From positions 1,922,001 to 1,986,000 of the forward strand of contig OZ246421.1 in the NCBI GenBank assembly GCA_965231165.1: 64,000 nucleotides of DNA. The letters are read 5' to 3'. How positions within the stretch are numbered: the first letter of the stretch is position 1; every line of letters starts with the position of its first letter. This stretch comes from Micavibrio_C sp965231165. Its GTDB lineage: Bacteria; Pseudomonadota; Alphaproteobacteria; Micavibrionales; Micavibrionaceae. The position numbers and the translations under genes are program-made. Positions 25,800 through 34,137 of this stretch are shown here, piece by piece. The notes beneath the pieces were generated by a model. The model was not told where the DNA came from. It made no database searches and saw only the letters and a program-made list of their open reading frames with translations.

Positions 25800-27083
25800 A
25801 TGAATCTTCAGGACTTGAAAATGAAATCGCCGGCCGACCTTCTGGCGTTCGGTGAGGAGCTTGGCGTCGAGAACTGCAGCGCGATGCGCAAGCAGGACAT
25901 GATGTTCGCGATCCTGAAGCAACTGGCCGAGCAAAACGTACCCATTTCCGGTACCGGTGTTCTGGAAGTGCTGCAGGATGGTTTTGGTTTCCTCCGCAGT
26001 CCTGAAGAAAACTATCTGCCTGGGCCGGACGATATTTACGTTTCACCGAGCCAGGTGCGCCGCTTTGGCCTTCGTACCGGTGATATTGTCGATGGCGAGA
26101 TCCGTGCACCGAAAGACAATGAACGTTATTTCGCGTTGCTGAAAGTCGGCTCGATCAATAATGAGGCGCCGGAGAAACTGCGTCACCGCATTAACTTCGA
26201 CAACCTGACCCCGCTTTATCCGGAACGCAAGATCAAGCTGGAACTGGAAGACCCGACCAAGAAGAATATGACCCAGCGCGTGGTTGAACTGGTTTCTCCC
26301 CTGGGCTTTGGCCAGCGGGCGCTGATTGTAGCGCCGCCGCGTGTTGGTAAAACCATCATGCTGCAGGACATTGCGCATTCGATCATTCAGAACCATCCGG
26401 AATCCTATCTGATCATTCTGCTGATCGACGAGCGTCCTGAGGAAGTCACCGACATGGTGCGTAACGTCCTCGACCGCAACCGCGACAAGGGTGTTCAAGG
26501 CGAAGTTATTTCATCGACCTTCGACGAGCCTGCCACACGTCACGTAGCGGTGGCCGAGATGGTAATGGAGAAGGCCAAGCGCTTGGTGGAACACAAGCGC
26601 GATGTTGTTGTGCTGCTCGACTCTATTACGCGTCTGGCGCGCGCTTACAACACGGTAGTGCCATCATCCGGTAAGGTTCTGACAGGCGGTGTTGATGCCA
26701 ACGCGCTGCAGCGTCCGAAGCGTTTCTTTGGTGCTGCGCGTAACACGGAAGAAGGCGGGAGCCTGACCATCATTGCGACAGCGCTGATCGAAACCGGTAG
26801 CCGCATGGACGAAGTTATCTTCGAAGAATTCAAAGGTACGGGTAACTCGGAGATCGTGCTTGAACGCAAGATCGCTGATAAACGCGTCTTCCCGGCGATT
26901 GATATTCAGAAATCCGGCACACGTAAAGAGGAACTGCTGGTCAGCAAGGATGCCCTCAATAAGATGTATATGCTGCGTCGTGTATTGTCGCCGATGGGCA
27001 CTGTCGATGCGGTTGAATTCCTGATCGACAAGTTGAAAGACACCAAGAATAACGACGATTTCTTCACAAGAATGAATCAGTAA
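25800..27083 (+). CDS. rho: Transcription termination factor Rho
   Basis: 427 residues. N-terminal domain with LKMKSPADLLAFGEELGVEN, then the RNA-binding cold-shock fold with GVLEVLQDGFGFLRSPEENY. The ATPase core has the P-loop APPRVGKTIMLQDIA (~178-192), Walker B ILLIDERPEEVTDM, the Q-loop/R-loop region SGKVLTGGVDANALQRPKRF and ALIETGSRMDEVIFEEFKGTGN. Hexameric RNA helicase that ends transcription. The ATG at 25800 is preferred to the TTG three bases earlier. A strong intrinsic terminator follows. Confidence 0.98.
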   Translation: MNLQDLKMKSPADLLAFGEELGVENCSAMRKQDMMFAILKQLAEQNVPISGTGVLEVLQDGFGFLRSPEENYLPGPDDIYVSPSQVRRFGLRTGDIVDGEIRAPKDNERYFALLKVGSINNEAPEKLRHRINFDNLTPLYPERKIKLELEDPTKKNMTQRVVELVSPLGFGQRALIVAPPRVGKTIMLQDIAHSIIQNHPESYLIILLIDERPEEVTDMVRNVLDRNRDKGVQGEVISSTFDEPATRHVAVAEMVMEKAKRLVEHKRDVVVLLDSITRLARAYNTVVPSSGKVLTGGVDANALQRPKRFFGAARNTEEGGSLTIIATALIETGSRMDEVIFEEFKGTGNSEIVLERKIADKRVFPAIDIQKSGTRKEELLVSKDALNKMYMLRRVLSPMGTVDAVEFLIDKLKDTKNNDDFFTRMNQ

Positions 27084-27095
27084 TTCTCAGAATTT

Positions 27096-27122
27096 AAGCC
27101 CCGCTATAAGCGGGGCTTTTTT
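27096..27122 (+). terminator. Intrinsic terminator of rho
   Basis: AAGCCCCGC, loop TATAA, GCGGGGCTTTTTT: a nine-pair stem directly after the rho stop codon. Confidence 0.93.
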
Positions 27123-27329
27123 ATCAGTCCATAAAATTTCACAATAATTTTATATGGTTACGAACTAATTTCGAAACGAAAATGTTTGTCATAATGTATT
27201 TTCAGTTATAGACTGAAGAATAGAACATACCTTCGCGGGCTGGTGGGCCCGCTTCGGGTTCAAAGACGGCCTCAAAGCATATTTACAGCCTTGGCCGTTG
27301 CTTATCAGTCGAAATTGGGTGGGTTAATC

Positions 27330-27818
27330 ATGAATATGGTAGTGGAAACGTGCGGGGACTTACCCCGTCGGCGCATACGTGCGCTTTTTATAATGACGGC
27401 TTTTGTGCTGTTTGCATTTCTGGCCGTGACCAACGGCCCGGCTTGGTCTTTTGAAGTAACGAATACGGATGTTCACGGCCAGAGCGGTGTTGTTGCGCCG
27501 GTCATGCGTACACCTGCCGATCCGGCGGAAGATTCCTGCCTTTATATTTTGAAGGCTGCGCGTGACCGGGATGAACCTTCAACAGCTGACCGGCAATATC
27601 GTCAGGCCGCCGGATCTGCGGCGGCGGTAGGACTGGTATTCGGTGTGCGTTTTGCGCTCGGCCCGTCTGAGGTTACGAAAGCGCGTCGTCGTACGCAGCC
27701 TGTCGCTGCCTTCCGTGTCTGGGAGACGCGTGAAAGTGGCAATGGCGGCCAGGCGCTGGCGATTGCCGATTACCGTGCCTGCCGTAACGAGCATGCATTA
27801 CGTACGCTGACTGATTAA
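27330..27818 (+). CDS. Hypothetical membrane-anchored or secreted protein
   Basis: 162 residues from the ATG at 27330. The start is uncertain; in-frame GTG and later ATG codons exist and only GGGTGG lies nearby. A basic stretch (LPRRRIRALF) precedes one hydrophobic segment (MTAFVLFAFLAVTNGPAWS) that may be an anchor or a cleaved signal (before FEVTN). The rest has a possible small helix pair with Gly/Ala-rich GSAAAVGLVFGVRFALG and two lone Cys (DSCLY, YRACRNEH). No family recognised. It sits alone between the rho terminator and a convergent gene. Confidence 0.6.
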   Translation: MNMVVETCGDLPRRRIRALFIMTAFVLFAFLAVTNGPAWSFEVTNTDVHGQSGVVAPVMRTPADPAEDSCLYILKAARDRDEPSTADRQYRQAAGSAAAVGLVFGVRFALGPSEVTKARRRTQPVAAFRVWETRESGNGGQALAIADYRACRNEHALRTLTD

Positions 27819-27983
27819 TGTTTATCTGGTTTTTTACTGCGTTCCTGTCGGACAGGGTTCCCGTGGATGCTACCTCCGTCATCTCGCCTTGTCCTTGCTC
27901 CTGAAGTCCGATCTGTCGTGTCCCTAAGACTGCCGCCTTGCGATATCTTTTCTTTTTTAAAGATGTCCGGGCGGCCTTTCTTT

Positions 27984-29678
27984 TCAGCCGATCATTTTCA
28001 GAACGATATCGGACCATAAGGGCGCGCTTTGCCCGGCGATGGCCGTAAGCGGGATCATGGCGGCCCATATCAGGACCGCCAGCATCAGGCCGACCCATCC
28101 GGCCCTGCCGGGTTTGGGATGAAGTTTTTTGCGTTTTTCGGGCGGCAGCAAATGCGCCATGGCCTCTTGCAGCGCTTTGGTGGCAGTGGACTGAATTGTC
28201 ATCCATGAGAGTGTCATGGCGAGCAGCAGCATGGCGCCATCAACAGCCAATCGTGCCATATCGGCGGGCAAGTGCGGATAAAGATGATCGCGGGCGGGCG
28301 TGAGATAGAATGCTGCCAGCACAATAGCAGACAGCACAGAACCAAAAACAACGCCGATGCGGCGCGGACGTCTGGTGGCATTCTTTAACGCCAGATCGGC
28401 GCTGATAAGAATTTTATGCAGCGTCTCCGTGCGCAGACCGAAGGGATAACGTTTCTCGTAAGCTTCGAAGGCGCGGCCATGACCGCCCCGGGTGGAGAGC
28501 ACAAGTGCTTCACCGATGGCGCGATAACGCGAGGCTTCCTTGATTTTGTCTGTAGCATTACCTGCTGTACGGGCAGCTTCATCAAGCAGGCGGATGCCGG
28601 GGAGCAAGGGCTCTTCGAGGAAGGGGTCCATATGGACCAGTTCAGGATGAAGGCCGAACAGCTTGCCATTCACAACCTGATCTTTCAGGCGGAAGCTGAT
28701 GCTGCCCCAGGGCAGACGGACTTTGTAAGGGATTTTGAATTCTTCGGCTTTGACTTCCTGGTCCAGTTCTTTCAGGCGCTCAAGATCTTCAATCAGCGTA
28801 ATATCGGCGTGTTTATCGGTGACCATTTTCGGGCCGAGTTTATCGATCAATGGCGGCAGTTCTGGTGCCCTATCACCTTCGATGAGTGCTTCCTTATCAT
28901 ACCAGAAATGACACTTGGTCTTGACGAGCAACGTGCCGATAACGCTGTGCCAGCCGGTGGCATTGCATTGCTGGCAATCAATTTTGCCGTCGCCCTTGCA
29001 CACCAGACATTTGGTAAAGCCGCGGCCCTGACAAACATGACATTGCGCGCGGCCTCTGCCGTTACATTTAGTGCAGGTTTTGCGTCCGCCGCCGGACGCG
29101 ATCGTACGGTGTCCCTGACACATCGGGCATTCCACCTGCATAGCGCCCTTGCAGCGATGACAGGTGGCGCGGCCATCGCCGTGGCATGTGCCGCAAGCGA
29201 GATTTCTTGAGCCTGAACAGGCGTTGCACAGATCGTGCACGACGTAGTTCTTGTTGTAACTGTCGAGCGCGATGGTTTGATTTTCGAGGGCGAAACCGAG
29301 ATCGAGGCGCTTTTTCATCAGCTCGATCACATATTTTTTGACCTCGACATTGATTGTAATTTTTTCGAGCACACCGTGCATTTTGGTGCGCATGTCGTTG
29401 ACGGAGCCTGCGACCTCACCGTTATGCTTGCCATTGACGCGTTTTTCGGCAATCTGCGGATCCATTTTAAAAAGTTCGTAGGCTTCGAATTTGAGGACCT
29501 GCCCTTCGAAATCGGCGAGCGCTACCTGCAGGCCGCGCATGCCATTCCCTTTGACGACTTCCTGCACACGCTTGACCGCTTTTTCAAGCAGTTCGTCAGG
29601 AACGGGTTCTGGTCCTTCAAGAAGGTCGGGATCGGTAACCGTCAGCGGATCGTTCTCGGGAAAAGGGGTGTCGCTCAA
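27984..29678 (-). CDS. Membrane protein with eight CxxC zinc-ribbon-like repeats (DnaJ-type cysteine-rich region)
   Basis: 564 residues. Residues ~150-240 hold eight CxxC motifs, many as CxxCxGxG (CGTCHGDG, CTKCNGRG, CHVCQGRG, CLVCKGDG), as in the DnaJ cysteine-rich domain but twice as many, enough for about four zinc ions. No J-domain is present. The N-terminus (~1-140) is acidic and helical; the middle (~260-430) is soluble. Three hydrophobic segments (~442-460, 478-495, 530-552) suggest a C-terminal membrane anchor. DnaJ-type ribbons bind unfolded protein, so a membrane-tethered chaperone or assembly factor is possible, but this is inference. It lies 11 bases upstream of the end of the dienelactone hydrolase gene's strand partner, on the same strand. 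Confidence 0.82.
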   Translation of the reverse strand: MSDTPFPENDPLTVTDPDLLEGPEPVPDELLEKAVKRVQEVVKGNGMRGLQVALADFEGQVLKFEAYELFKMDPQIAEKRVNGKHNGEVAGSVNDMRTKMHGVLEKITINVEVKKYVIELMKKRLDLGFALENQTIALDSYNKNYVVHDLCNACSGSRNLACGTCHGDGRATCHRCKGAMQVECPMCQGHRTIASGGGRKTCTKCNGRGRAQCHVCQGRGFTKCLVCKGDGKIDCQQCNATGWHSVIGTLLVKTKCHFWYDKEALIEGDRAPELPPLIDKLGPKMVTDKHADITLIEDLERLKELDQEVKAEEFKIPYKVRLPWGSISFRLKDQVVNGKLFGLHPELVHMDPFLEEPLLPGIRLLDEAARTAGNATDKIKEASRYRAIGEALVLSTRGGHGRAFEAYEKRYPFGLRTETLHKILISADLALKNATRRPRRIGVVFGSVLSAIVLAAFYLTPARDHLYPHLPADMARLAVDGAMLLLAMTLSWMTIQSTATKALQEAMAHLLPPEKRKKLHPKPGRAGWVGLMLAVLIWAAMIPLTAIAGQSAPLWSDIVLKMIG

Positions 29679-29689
29679 AAGATGGCCCT

Positions 29690-30400
29690 TCAGGCAACCT
29701 TGGCCTGCTTGAGATTTTGTTCAAGAAACGCGAGGGTTCTTTCATTGGCCAATGTTGCTGCGGCTTTATCGTAATGCTCGCCGTTACCGCGGGCAAAGGC
29801 ATGATCAACACCCGGATACGAGTATAGCGTAATCCGGCGATGGCCGTCGAGGGCGGCCTTAATCTGGCTCTGCGCCTCTTTGGAGACAAATCTGTCTTCT
29901 TCGGCGATATGCAGCATCAAGGGGTTTTTAATATTGCGGTTTTCATCAAGCAGCGCTTCGAGGCCGACGCCGTAGAAACTGATGGCACAATCGACGGGGG
30001 AGCGGGCAGCCATCAGGTAAGCCAGTTTACCACCGAGACAGTAGCCCAGCACGGCAACGCGGCCATTGCCCTGTGCGTGGCCCTTATAGACGTGAACGGT
30101 AGCGCGCAGGTCCTCGATGCCTTTGTCGATATCGAAGCGGTTCATCAGGCCAATCGCTTGGTCCCATTCGGCTTTGGTTTTATCGGTGAGCTGGATTCCC
30201 GGTTGCAGGCGCCAGAACAGGTCGGGGCAGACGGCAATATAGCCCTGGCGTGCAAGTTCGTCGCATTTGTTGCGCATTTCCTGGTTCACGCCGAAAATTT
30301 CTTGAATCAAGACAACGGTCGGGGCCGGAAGTTGGGCAGGCATGGCTACATAAGCTTCGAAAGTGCCGCCATCTTTGGCTGGTATTATTTGTGTTGTCAT
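29690..30400 (-). CDS. Dienelactone hydrolase family protein
   Basis: 236 residues, alpha/beta-hydrolase. The nucleophile elbow is GYCLGGKLAYLMAA with Cys in place of Ser, as in dienelactone hydrolases; PTVVLIQEIFGVN gives the family Glu; the acid and base are in AEEDRFVS and PGVDHAFARG. It hydrolyses dienelactone or a related ester in the cytoplasm; the substrate is unknown because no catabolic genes lie nearby. The ATG at 30400 is chosen for its GAGGGGAAAAAT leader. The gene ends 11 bases before the zinc-ribbon membrane protein gene, so the two are probably cotranscribed. Confidence 0.92.
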   Translation of the reverse strand: MTTQIIPAKDGGTFEAYVAMPAQLPAPTVVLIQEIFGVNQEMRNKCDELARQGYIAVCPDLFWRLQPGIQLTDKTKAEWDQAIGLMNRFDIDKGIEDLRATVHVYKGHAQGNGRVAVLGYCLGGKLAYLMAARSPVDCAISFYGVGLEALLDENRNIKNPLMLHIAEEDRFVSKEAQSQIKAALDGHRRITLYSYPGVDHAFARGNGEHYDKAAATLANERTLAFLEQNLKQAKVA

Positions 30401-30486
30401 ATTTTTCCCCTCGCACAACGGTATCAGAATACGCCGCCGGAGAAAGACTGCAACCCTTAAATGGGCTGAAAATCTAGCCTTCTGCT

Positions 30487-31239
30487 TCAGAATGTAGCAC
30501 GGGCTGCGGATATGGCCGGGGGTTGCGTGGCTTCTTTTATGCGCTGCATGAGCGCCTCTATGAGGGCTTCTTGCGCTGTCGAGTGTTTGGTATTGCTGCG
30601 CACCAGTGTGGCAGAGGAATTGAAAGCCAATAGCTTCCTCTCAAGCCCGTTGGCGTCCAGACTGGCTCCGGTTTGGACGATTTCAAGAATGGCATCGGCG
30701 CGTCCGGCAGGGATAGTGCTTTCGACGCCGCCTTTCTGCGCGATGATGCGTGCAGGTCGTACGTCTTCGCGCGATAATAATTGCTGCAGCAGTGCGGGGT
30801 AAGACGTAGCGATGCGCAATCCCTCAAGATCGCTGAGATTTTCAATGCGTACAGCGGGTCTGGCGGCTATCCATAGCGAACAAGCGGATATGCGCGGCAG
30901 GGTCAGGAGCAGCATCGGTTGACCGGGAAGGCCGTCAGCTTTCCCGGCGGCTTCGAATTCGCGAAGAATATCAGTGCCGACGATCGCCATATTTGCTGCA
31001 CCATCACTAATCCACTCAAGAGCGGCATCAGCGCGGAGTTCGTAAGTTTCGATGTCCGGGAGTTGATTTCTCAGGTCGCGGGTTAGTCCCTGAGCTGCGC
31101 GGGGAGACGGTTTTTCAAAAACCAACCCCGCATTGCGCAAGATTTCATTAAAGGCGTCCCGCAGCCGTTTCTGGTCTGGCAGGATGAGCCGGAAATTCGG
31201 GCTGTTTTCAGCCTCGTTTTTTTCATTCACACCGATCAT
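30487..31239 (-). CDS. hisG: ATP phosphoribosyltransferase, short form
   Basis: 250 residues. FRLILPDQKRLRDAFNEIL opens the catalytic domain, with AALEWISDGAANMAIVGTDIL and the PRPP-binding loop ESTIPAGRADAILEIVQTGA followed by ANGL. It joins ATP and PRPP in the first step of histidine synthesis. It lacks the C-terminal regulatory domain of the long form, so a HisZ partner would be expected elsewhere. No other his genes lie here. A promoter overlapped by a perfect palindrome lies just upstream, next to a TrpR-like regulator gene. Confidence 0.9.
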   Translation of the reverse strand: MIGVNEKNEAENSPNFRLILPDQKRLRDAFNEILRNAGLVFEKPSPRAAQGLTRDLRNQLPDIETYELRADAALEWISDGAANMAIVGTDILREFEAAGKADGLPGQPMLLLTLPRISACSLWIAARPAVRIENLSDLEGLRIATSYPALLQQLLSREDVRPARIIAQKGGVESTIPAGRADAILEIVQTGASLDANGLERKLLAFNSSATLVRSNTKHSTAQEALIEALMQRIKEATQPPAISAARATF

Positions 31240-31282
31240 GGCTTTTTGCCTTTTTAGTCGTCTTGCCGTTTGTCCGTATCAT

Positions 31283-31312
31283 TGTAGTACTACACTAATA
31301 CAGAAGGGTCAA
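31283..31312 (-). promoter_or_regulatory. hisG promoter with overlapping palindromic operator
   Basis: On the minus strand, TTGACC (31312-31307) is followed after 17 bases by TACTAC (31289-31284), a plausible -35/-10 pair about 45 bases before the hisG ATG. The -10 lies inside the perfect 12-base palindrome TGTAGTACTACA (31283-31294). The upstream gene encodes a TrpR-superfamily regulator, a likely binder. Confidence 0.6.
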
Positions 31313-31352
31313 GCATATTCTTTGAGATTTTTTTTCGGCGCTGAGGGGCTTC

Positions 31353-31670
31353 TCAGCCTTGCCGTTTCTTCATGCGTTCGAGAACCAGGCGGTAGCCGTG
31401 AAACGACTCTTTTTCAAGAAAGCGGGCAACGCGTCCGACGGTCGTGGTGCTGGCACCGGTGGTGGCGGAGATATCGCGATATGAGGCATCGCCGCGATCG
31501 AGCATTCGGGCGATCACCCAGCGTTCCGAAAGCGCTTTGATTTCTGCCGGGGTGCAAAGATCGGTCAGGAAGCTGCGGGCTTCATTGATGTTCTCAAGTT
31601 GCAGCAAAGCATCGCACAGGTCGTTGAAGCCTGCCGGATTTTTTTGGTTCTGGTCGTGCGTATCAGCCAT
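31353..31670 (-). CDS. TrpR/YerC/YecD-type transcriptional regulator
   Basis: 105 residues, normal for the family. The TrpR-like helix bundle spans ~15-100: DLCDALLQLENINEARSFL, LCTPAEIKALSERWVIARML and the helix-turn-helix SYRDISATTGASTTTVGRVARFL. YerC-type proteins are often found with histidine genes, and in Firmicutes a TrpR-family protein represses his operons. Here it lies 113 bases upstream of hisG on the same strand, with a palindrome over the hisG promoter between them. Control of hisG is therefore a good inference, though the ligand is not shown. Confidence 0.9.
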   Translation of the reverse strand: MADTHDQNQKNPAGFNDLCDALLQLENINEARSFLTDLCTPAEIKALSERWVIARMLDRGDASYRDISATTGASTTTVGRVARFLEKESFHGYRLVLERMKKRQG

Positions 31671-31744
31671 GTCCCCGTTCTAGCACAGCCGATGAAAAGC
31701 TGCTACACCTTGTGCCTTACCGCCTTGGCCAAGAGGACCGTTCC

Positions 31745-32011
31745 ATGAAAGTCACCGTGAATGTCGATTGCACACCTGAAGAAGCCCGCGCTTTTATAGG
31801 CCTGCCGAATATTGCGCCGCTGCAGGAGCGGATGATGAAGGAAATGGAAAACCGTATGGCTGAGAATCTGCAAAATCTTGATCCAGAAACCTTTATGAAG
31901 ACATGGTTGCCGCTGACCATGGAAAGCTGGGGTGAGATGCAGAAAATGTTCTGGGGCCAGATGCAGATGGGTATGGGTGCTCCGGCTTCCAACGACGATA
32001 AATCCAAGTAA
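31745..32011 (+). CDS. DUF6489-like small protein upstream of mnmE
   Basis: 88 residues starting MKVTVNVDCTPEEARAFIGL, with GAGGA nine bases upstream. The middle is a helical, Met-rich segment (QERMMKEMENRMAEN, MESWGEMQKMFWGQMQMGMG). This looks like the DUF6489 family, small proteins often placed before mnmE in alphaproteobacteria; the family name is from memory. The amphipathic Met-rich helix could associate with membranes or partners, but function is unknown. mnmE begins 15 bases later. Confidence 0.82.
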   Translation: MKVTVNVDCTPEEARAFIGLPNIAPLQERMMKEMENRMAENLQNLDPETFMKTWLPLTMESWGEMQKMFWGQMQMGMGAPASNDDKSK

Positions 32012-32026
32012 TTAAAAAGTAATCCG

Positions 32027-33379
32027 ATGACGTTCGCCGATACGATTTATGCGCTTTCCACGCCCTGGGGTGTTTCCGGGGTGGCGGTGGTGCGTGTATC
32101 CGGGCCAGGCGCTCTTACAGGCCTGACGCAATTAAGCAACAAACAGGCGCTGGCACCGCGACAGGCGCATTTGCTGCGGTTGACCGATCCTGCGGACGGG
32201 CATGTCATCGATCAGGCTCTGGTTCTAAGCTTTCCTGCCCCGGCAAGCTTTACCGGCGAAGATGTCGTGGAGTACCAGATTCACGGCGGCGTTGCCGTCA
32301 TTAACGATATGTTGCGGGTTCTCTCCGCCCTGCCCGGTTACCGCATGGCGCAGCCCGGCGAATTTACGCGGCGCGGGTTTGAAAACGGCAAGATGGATCT
32401 GACCGAGGCCGAAGCCATCGGCGATCTGATCCATGCGGAAACCGAAGCGCAAAAGGCGCAGGCGCTTTTGCAGATGGAGGGCAGCCTTTCAAAGCTTTAC
32501 GATGAATGGGCGCAACGTCTGGTACGGGCGCTCGCCCACCTTGAGGCTGACCTTGATTTCCCGGATGAAGATTTGCCGCAAGGTGTGGCGCATGCGGTGA
32601 CGCCCGTGCTGCAATCCTTCATCAGCGATCTTGATGAACATCTGAACGATAATCGCCGTGGTGAAAGATTGCGCGACGGCATTCATGTGGCGGTGATCGG
32701 TGCGCCCAATGCGGGCAAATCATCCCTGGTGAATGCGCTGGCGCAGCGCGACATCGCCATCGTTTCCGAACATGCGGGGACGACCCGCGATATCATTGAG
32801 GCGCATTTGAACCTTGGCGGCTTTCCCGTGATCCTTTCTGACACGGCGGGTTTGCGCCCCGATCAGATTGGTACTGAAGGACAAGACAGCATTGAAAGCG
32901 AAGGCATTCGCCGGGCGCTGAAACGCGCCGAGGATGCGGACATACGTGTGCTGGTATTCGATGCCGCGCAATTGCCCGCGCTTGATCCGCATACGATAAA
33001 GCTGGTGCGCGAAAACACCATCGTGGTGTTCAACAAGATTGATCAGTACACAGGCCATACGCCCGCCGTGTTGTGTCATGTGCCGGTGTTGATGTCGGTA
33101 AAAGATAATAAAGGCATTGATACGCTGACGGATGCTTTGCTGCTTATGATCCGCGAAATGATCGGCACCCGTGAAGCGCCTTCACTCACCCGTGAACGTC
33201 ATCGCACTGCTTTGCAGGAATGTAAGGTATCGCTGCTGCGGGCGCTGAATGCACCATTGCCGGAATTGATGGCGGAGGATGTGCGTTTGGCAATGCGTTC
33301 GTTGGGTCGCATCACAGGGCGGGTTGACGTCGAGGACTTACTCGACGTCATATTCCGTGACTTTTGTATCGGGAAGTAA
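32027..33379 (+). CDS. mnmE: tRNA-modifying GTPase MnmE (TrmE)
   Basis: 450 residues. N-terminal folate-binding domain (ALSTPWGVSGVAVVRVSG; PGEFTRRGFENGKMDLTEAE), helical domain, and inserted G domain with G1 GAPNAGKSSLVNAL (~225-238), DTAGLR and NKID. The protein ends in the family CxGK motif (FCIGK). With MnmG it installs the 5-carboxymethylaminomethyl group on U34 of certain tRNAs. mnmG follows about 0.75 kb downstream, separated by two small opposite-strand genes. Confidence 0.97.
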   Translation: MTFADTIYALSTPWGVSGVAVVRVSGPGALTGLTQLSNKQALAPRQAHLLRLTDPADGHVIDQALVLSFPAPASFTGEDVVEYQIHGGVAVINDMLRVLSALPGYRMAQPGEFTRRGFENGKMDLTEAEAIGDLIHAETEAQKAQALLQMEGSLSKLYDEWAQRLVRALAHLEADLDFPDEDLPQGVAHAVTPVLQSFISDLDEHLNDNRRGERLRDGIHVAVIGAPNAGKSSLVNALAQRDIAIVSEHAGTTRDIIEAHLNLGGFPVILSDTAGLRPDQIGTEGQDSIESEGIRRALKRAEDADIRVLVFDAAQLPALDPHTIKLVRENTIVVFNKIDQYTGHTPAVLCHVPVLMSVKDNKGIDTLTDALLLMIREMIGTREAPSLTRERHRTALQECKVSLLRALNAPLPELMAEDVRLAMRSLGRITGRVDVEDLLDVIFRDFCIGK

Positions 33380-33382
33380 GCC

Positions 33383-33793
33383 TTAGCCGACTTTCGGCGA
33401 TTTCGGGAACATCAGCGCGACCATGCGGTCGAGAAGCTGCGATGCGTCTTGCGTTCTTTGTTCTTTAACGGCCGCTACGAAATCCTTACGCAGACCTTTA
33501 CGAACATTGTCTGTGGCGTCGTCGTTTATGGATTCTAGCAGCAATTCACCAATGCCATTATTGGTGTGAGTACGCATAAGCGTGAGGTACGCATCTTGTT
33601 TGGCGTGAAGGAATTCTTTGTCTGCAACCAATACGAGCTTGAGGACGTCTTTGTGGCCGCCTGCGGCCGCATTTTGTACTGCCGCATTGAGGTCGTAGTC
33701 AACGTCGGCGCCGCCACAGAGCAATTCACGGGCGCGTTGCGCATTATTAGCCAAGGCCTTGTCGGCGAGTTCTTTGGAGAGTGTTTCTGACAT
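33383..33793 (-). CDS. Small ankyrin-repeat-like protein
   Basis: 136 residues. Residues ~10-65 look like one or two ankyrin repeats: NNAQRARELLCGGADVDYDL and AAAGGHKDVLKLVLVADKEF. The C-terminal half is helical. No signal peptide. AGGAATAATC precedes the ATG. It follows the 72-residue gene after eight bases on the same strand, forming a two-gene operon inserted against the direction of mnmE and mnmG. Ankyrin repeats mediate protein contacts; the partner is unknown. Confidence 0.72.
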   Translation of the reverse strand: MSETLSKELADKALANNAQRARELLCGGADVDYDLNAAVQNAAAGGHKDVLKLVLVADKEFLHAKQDAYLTLMRTHTNNGIGELLLESINDDATDNVRKGLRKDFVAAVKEQRTQDASQLLDRMVALMFPKSPKVG

Positions 33794-33801
33794 GATTATT
33801 C

Positions 33802-34020
33802 CTAGAGCTTGTGCGTAACGGTGTTTTTCTGAGCGGCGCGCTGGGCAGCGACGTAATAGTCATCGCCTGAAATGTATGAGGGCGCGGAGCCGCCAGCTTT
33901 TACGATGCGTTGTCTTTCTTCCATGGTCAGGCCTAGCCAGTAGACAGTGCTTTCATTGAAGCTGGCGGCGGCATAGCCGTAAGCGGATTTTGCAGGCTTG
34001 TCATCGTTGCTGTCGGACAT
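33802..34020 (-). CDS. Small hypothetical protein
   Basis: 72 residues with a strong ribosome binding site (AAGGAG) before the ATG. Sequence YGYAAASFNESTVYWLGLTM, then RQRIVKAGGSAPSYISGDDY. No signal peptide, membrane helix or recognised family. First gene of a minus-strand pair with the ankyrin-like gene. Confidence 0.65.
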   Translation of the reverse strand: MSDSNDDKPAKSAYGYAAASFNESTVYWLGLTMEERQRIVKAGGSAPSYISGDDYYVAAQRAAQKNTVTHKL

Positions 34021-34104
34021 CGCGGGCTCCTTATTTATGATGTGAAATCTGTGTCTTTGTATATGGAAAAGAATATCATCGTCAAGTATTTAAAAAGATG
34101 GAAT

Positions 34105-34113
34105 TTATCCACA
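34105..34113 (+). promoter_or_regulatory. Perfect DnaA box upstream of mnmG
   Basis: Exact TTATCCACA, 24 bases before the mnmG ATG. It is the only exact consensus match I noticed in the window. It could let DnaA influence mnmG transcription, or titrate DnaA. Confidence 0.5.
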
Positions 34114-34137
34114 GGTTCGGGTTATAAAGTCCCCCTT

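Noticed and set aside
25504..25800. 98-codon open frame in the rho leader
   Set aside because: No ribosome binding site, atypical composition, and it runs into the rho start; more likely untranslated leader.
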